Shown here: in pieces, positions 61,926-64,000 of the stretch
How positions within the stretch are numbered: position 1 is the first letter of the stretch
How the letters are laid out: the number at the start of each line of letters is the position of its first letter
Source: Salvelinus alpinus
Taxonomy: Eukaryota > Chordata > Actinopteri > Salmoniformes > Salmonidae
Direction: 5' to 3'
NCBI RefSeq assembly: GCF_045679555.1
Contig: NC_092087.1
Span: forward strand, 22,530,925 to 22,594,924
Length of the DNA stretch: 64,000 nucleotides
Program-made: the position numbers and the translations under genes
Notes under the pieces: model-generated
What the model was told of the DNA's origin: nothing
The model's input: the letters and a program-made list of their open reading frames with translations, nothing else
Databases searched by the model: none

Positions 61926-64000
61926 GTGTTGTTACTTTTAAAATTAGATTCTTTTTTGTCTGAGTTAACACTGCTTATACAACAGCCAGATATGTGCATG
62001 TTTGGTTAGAGACTGTTAATTAGGATATGGCTCTCTTTCAGCAACTGTAAATGTAGTGTGTTGGTTGTGGATGAGCAGTTTGAGTTGGACATTGTGACGT
62101 TAAGAGAGAGGCAGGTGAACACACTGAGTGATGGACAGGTACAACTGCATGCACCTGCTCAATGTCTCCACCTGTCACTCGCCTCCTGCAGCCACTGTTT
62201 AAACACTGTGCGCAAATGTGTGAAAGAGAGAGTAGATTTGTTGGCCAACATTCATCTTATTTAACCTTGTTCCAGGTCTATATTTCCTTGTTTTGAGGGA
62301 GTTAAGTCTCCTACTCTGTAGCCCAGACAGTGAGTCAGAGTCTGTGTAGCCAGGAGAGTCCAAGTTCCCATGGTTTTCTGAGTGATCAGGTCTGGTCACA
62401 GAGCAGTGAGGGTGCGTGGGCTGTGGCAGAAGGTGAGGTAAACTGTTCCACTCAGCCTCTGTCAGCTGGAGAAGCTAGCCACACGCTTCTTAAACAGTCA
62501 GGGAAATATTCACAGAGCTGGAGATAAGACTTCTGTTGCGAGTTTTAGTCTGTTTAGTGAATCACATGACACATGCTAACCACTGGGTCTGGGTAGTTGT
62601 TAGAAAGAAGAGCGCTAGACATTTGGTCATACAGCTGTGTACTAACAAAGAGTCCTATATGGAGTGAGAGGTCTGGAAGGTGGATTTATGGTTCTGAGTC
62701 ATTTGGTTGTTTCCATTGCACCTTTGACCTGGATGTTCTTGTACAGCAGGCCTTTTAAGTTCCATCTGCTTGGAATGAATTGAGAGCAGTTTTATGCTGT
62801 ACATTTTTAACATGTTCTCAGGCGAGGGTGTCAGCTCTGCAAATAAAATCACACAGCATGGCAAGTTGAAGTGAGTAACGGTTTAAGTCGGATTATGCTC
62901 TCTAGTTAGTCAAAACTTCTTAATACTACATTGGAATCACTCTTTCTGTTGTATGAATCATGTCTCTGTAGTTTAATCTGATCTTTGCCACAAAGTTTAT
63001 GTAGAACCATTTAAACACAAGCTACCATTTTAAATCCCACAATATCATAACCTTCACAACACTCAGAGGTACTGTATATATTTCAAAACATTTTGATAAA
63101 TGAAAACAGTACATGACACTACTCTTCCTTTGGGAGTGTAGAATGCCTGGTTCTGAAATCGGAGAACTTTTTCCTGCTGCGCGCTTCCTAGTGCCAGAAC
63201 ACTCACTGTAATTTACCAAAAGTGGCTGCTATTTATGCCATAAAGCATGTGTTTAACATTCCAGAGCCCCACTGTGTTTGTGTATTTCTCTCTCTCTCTC
63301 ACTCTCTCTCTGTCTCTTGGTTGTATATCTATTTATGTATATGTATGTGTGTTAGTGTGAAGTGTCCCTGCAGAGAAGCAGCCCTCTCTCTCTTCACAGG
63401 AGGATCATCTCTCCCCCTCAGAGACAGGCCGGCAGGAAATGGGAGTTTACATTGGCCTACTTCACCCAAAAAAAAGACAGGCTAGGAGCCGAGGGGCTAA
63501 AGTGCTAACCCTCACTGCTTACTGCCACTGCACCAAATCCCATCCCCCCCACTGCTCCCACCCACGCCCGCTCCCAGGCCCAGTCCCAGTCCCAGTCAGG
63601 GGGGAGAGAGAGAGCGGCCTTCAGTGCAGCAGCAGCCAGGGCTCACAGAGGGCTCAGGGCCTGGGATACAGGAAGGAGCTGTCAGCCTCCCATAAACACG
63701 ACTCATCCTGCACCGATGATACAGAAGGCCTGGGGGTAGCTCTCCCCGGCCACACCGCTGCCGACCCGCAGCTTTACACTGAGTGCTGCTGAGTTCTAAA
63801 CTTGTGGATTCCTACGGGGCTTTCCTTCAGGTGCCAGTCCCTGTCTGTGGTTCTCTACTCTGCATGTTTCCCAACATGGCAGTGCAGTATGCTGATTTCA
63901 GGGAGCAGTTACATTGTTTTTTCAATGTGTGCCATGCCAAGAAATATAAACTCAACAACAAAGTAAATTGTCAGGAGAAATGTTAAGTGCAACTAGGTTT
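61926..64000. other. Intergenic stretch, nothing recognised
   Basis: No splice-supported exon, transposon end or RNA gene that I recognise. A short (tc)n tract lies near 63285-63315, and a C-rich block near 63540-63600 has repeated 'cccagt' words. Open frames here (for example 63439-63792) show no family signature. Confidence 0.4.

Noticed and set aside
63439-63792. 117-codon open frame near the window end
   Set aside because: Low-complexity Pro/Ser-rich sequence from C-rich repeats, without splice support or a recognisable domain.

Overview
This window is nuclear DNA of a teleost, almost certainly a salmonid. The evidence is spliced vertebrate genes with GT-AG introns among dense repeats typical of salmonids: Tc1-like transposons of the Sleeping Beauty lineage, tRNA-derived SINEs, L2/RSg-1-like LINE tails, palindromic MITEs and long (CA)n tracts. 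I cannot name the species.

Five host genes can be assembled exon by exon, each with a reading frame that closes exactly. On the minus strand: top1 (DNA topoisomerase I, 21 coding exons, 750 aa, 3007-13692); a CYLD-like K63 deubiquitinase (13 coding exons, 707 aa, 23535-29993); ggt7 (gamma-glutamyltransferase 7, 15 coding exons, 659 aa, 34166-38028); tp53inp2 (3 coding exons, 162 aa, 40097-40837). On the plus strand: snai1 (Snail zinc-finger repressor, 3 exons, 258 aa, 57580-60673). TOP1, GGT7, TP53INP2 and SNAI1 all lie on human chromosome 20q, so this is a conserved linkage group; the CYLD-like gene is the exception. The genes share no pathway (DNA topology, ubiquitin signalling, glutathione-family enzyme fold, autophagy/transcription, EMT repression); the link is ancestral synteny.

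Layout: 1-1.8 kb intergenic with a palindromic MITE; 1.8-13.85 kb top1 with an NRF-1-type promoter motif; 14-23 kb a repeat island (hAT MITE, three L2-like LINE pieces, and a Ty3/Gypsy fossil inside a Tc1 element); 23-30.6 kb the CYLD-like gene with a SINE nested in a LINE tail; 31-34 kb MITE and Tc1 relics; 34-41 kb ggt7 and tp53inp2 with a LINE between them; 41-57 kb a second repeat island with LTR fossils, three Tc1-like elements (one holding a piggyBac-like insert), a hAT-like element between CA microsatellites, and foldback elements; 57-62 kb snai1; 62-64 kb with nothing recognisable.

I found no operon-like, CRISPR, viral-defence or clearly new system. The most informative points are a ggt7 that seems to lack the catalytic threonine, a GC-AG intron in top1, a CYLD-like protein shorter than CYLD, and several nested insertions whose target-site duplications can be read directly.
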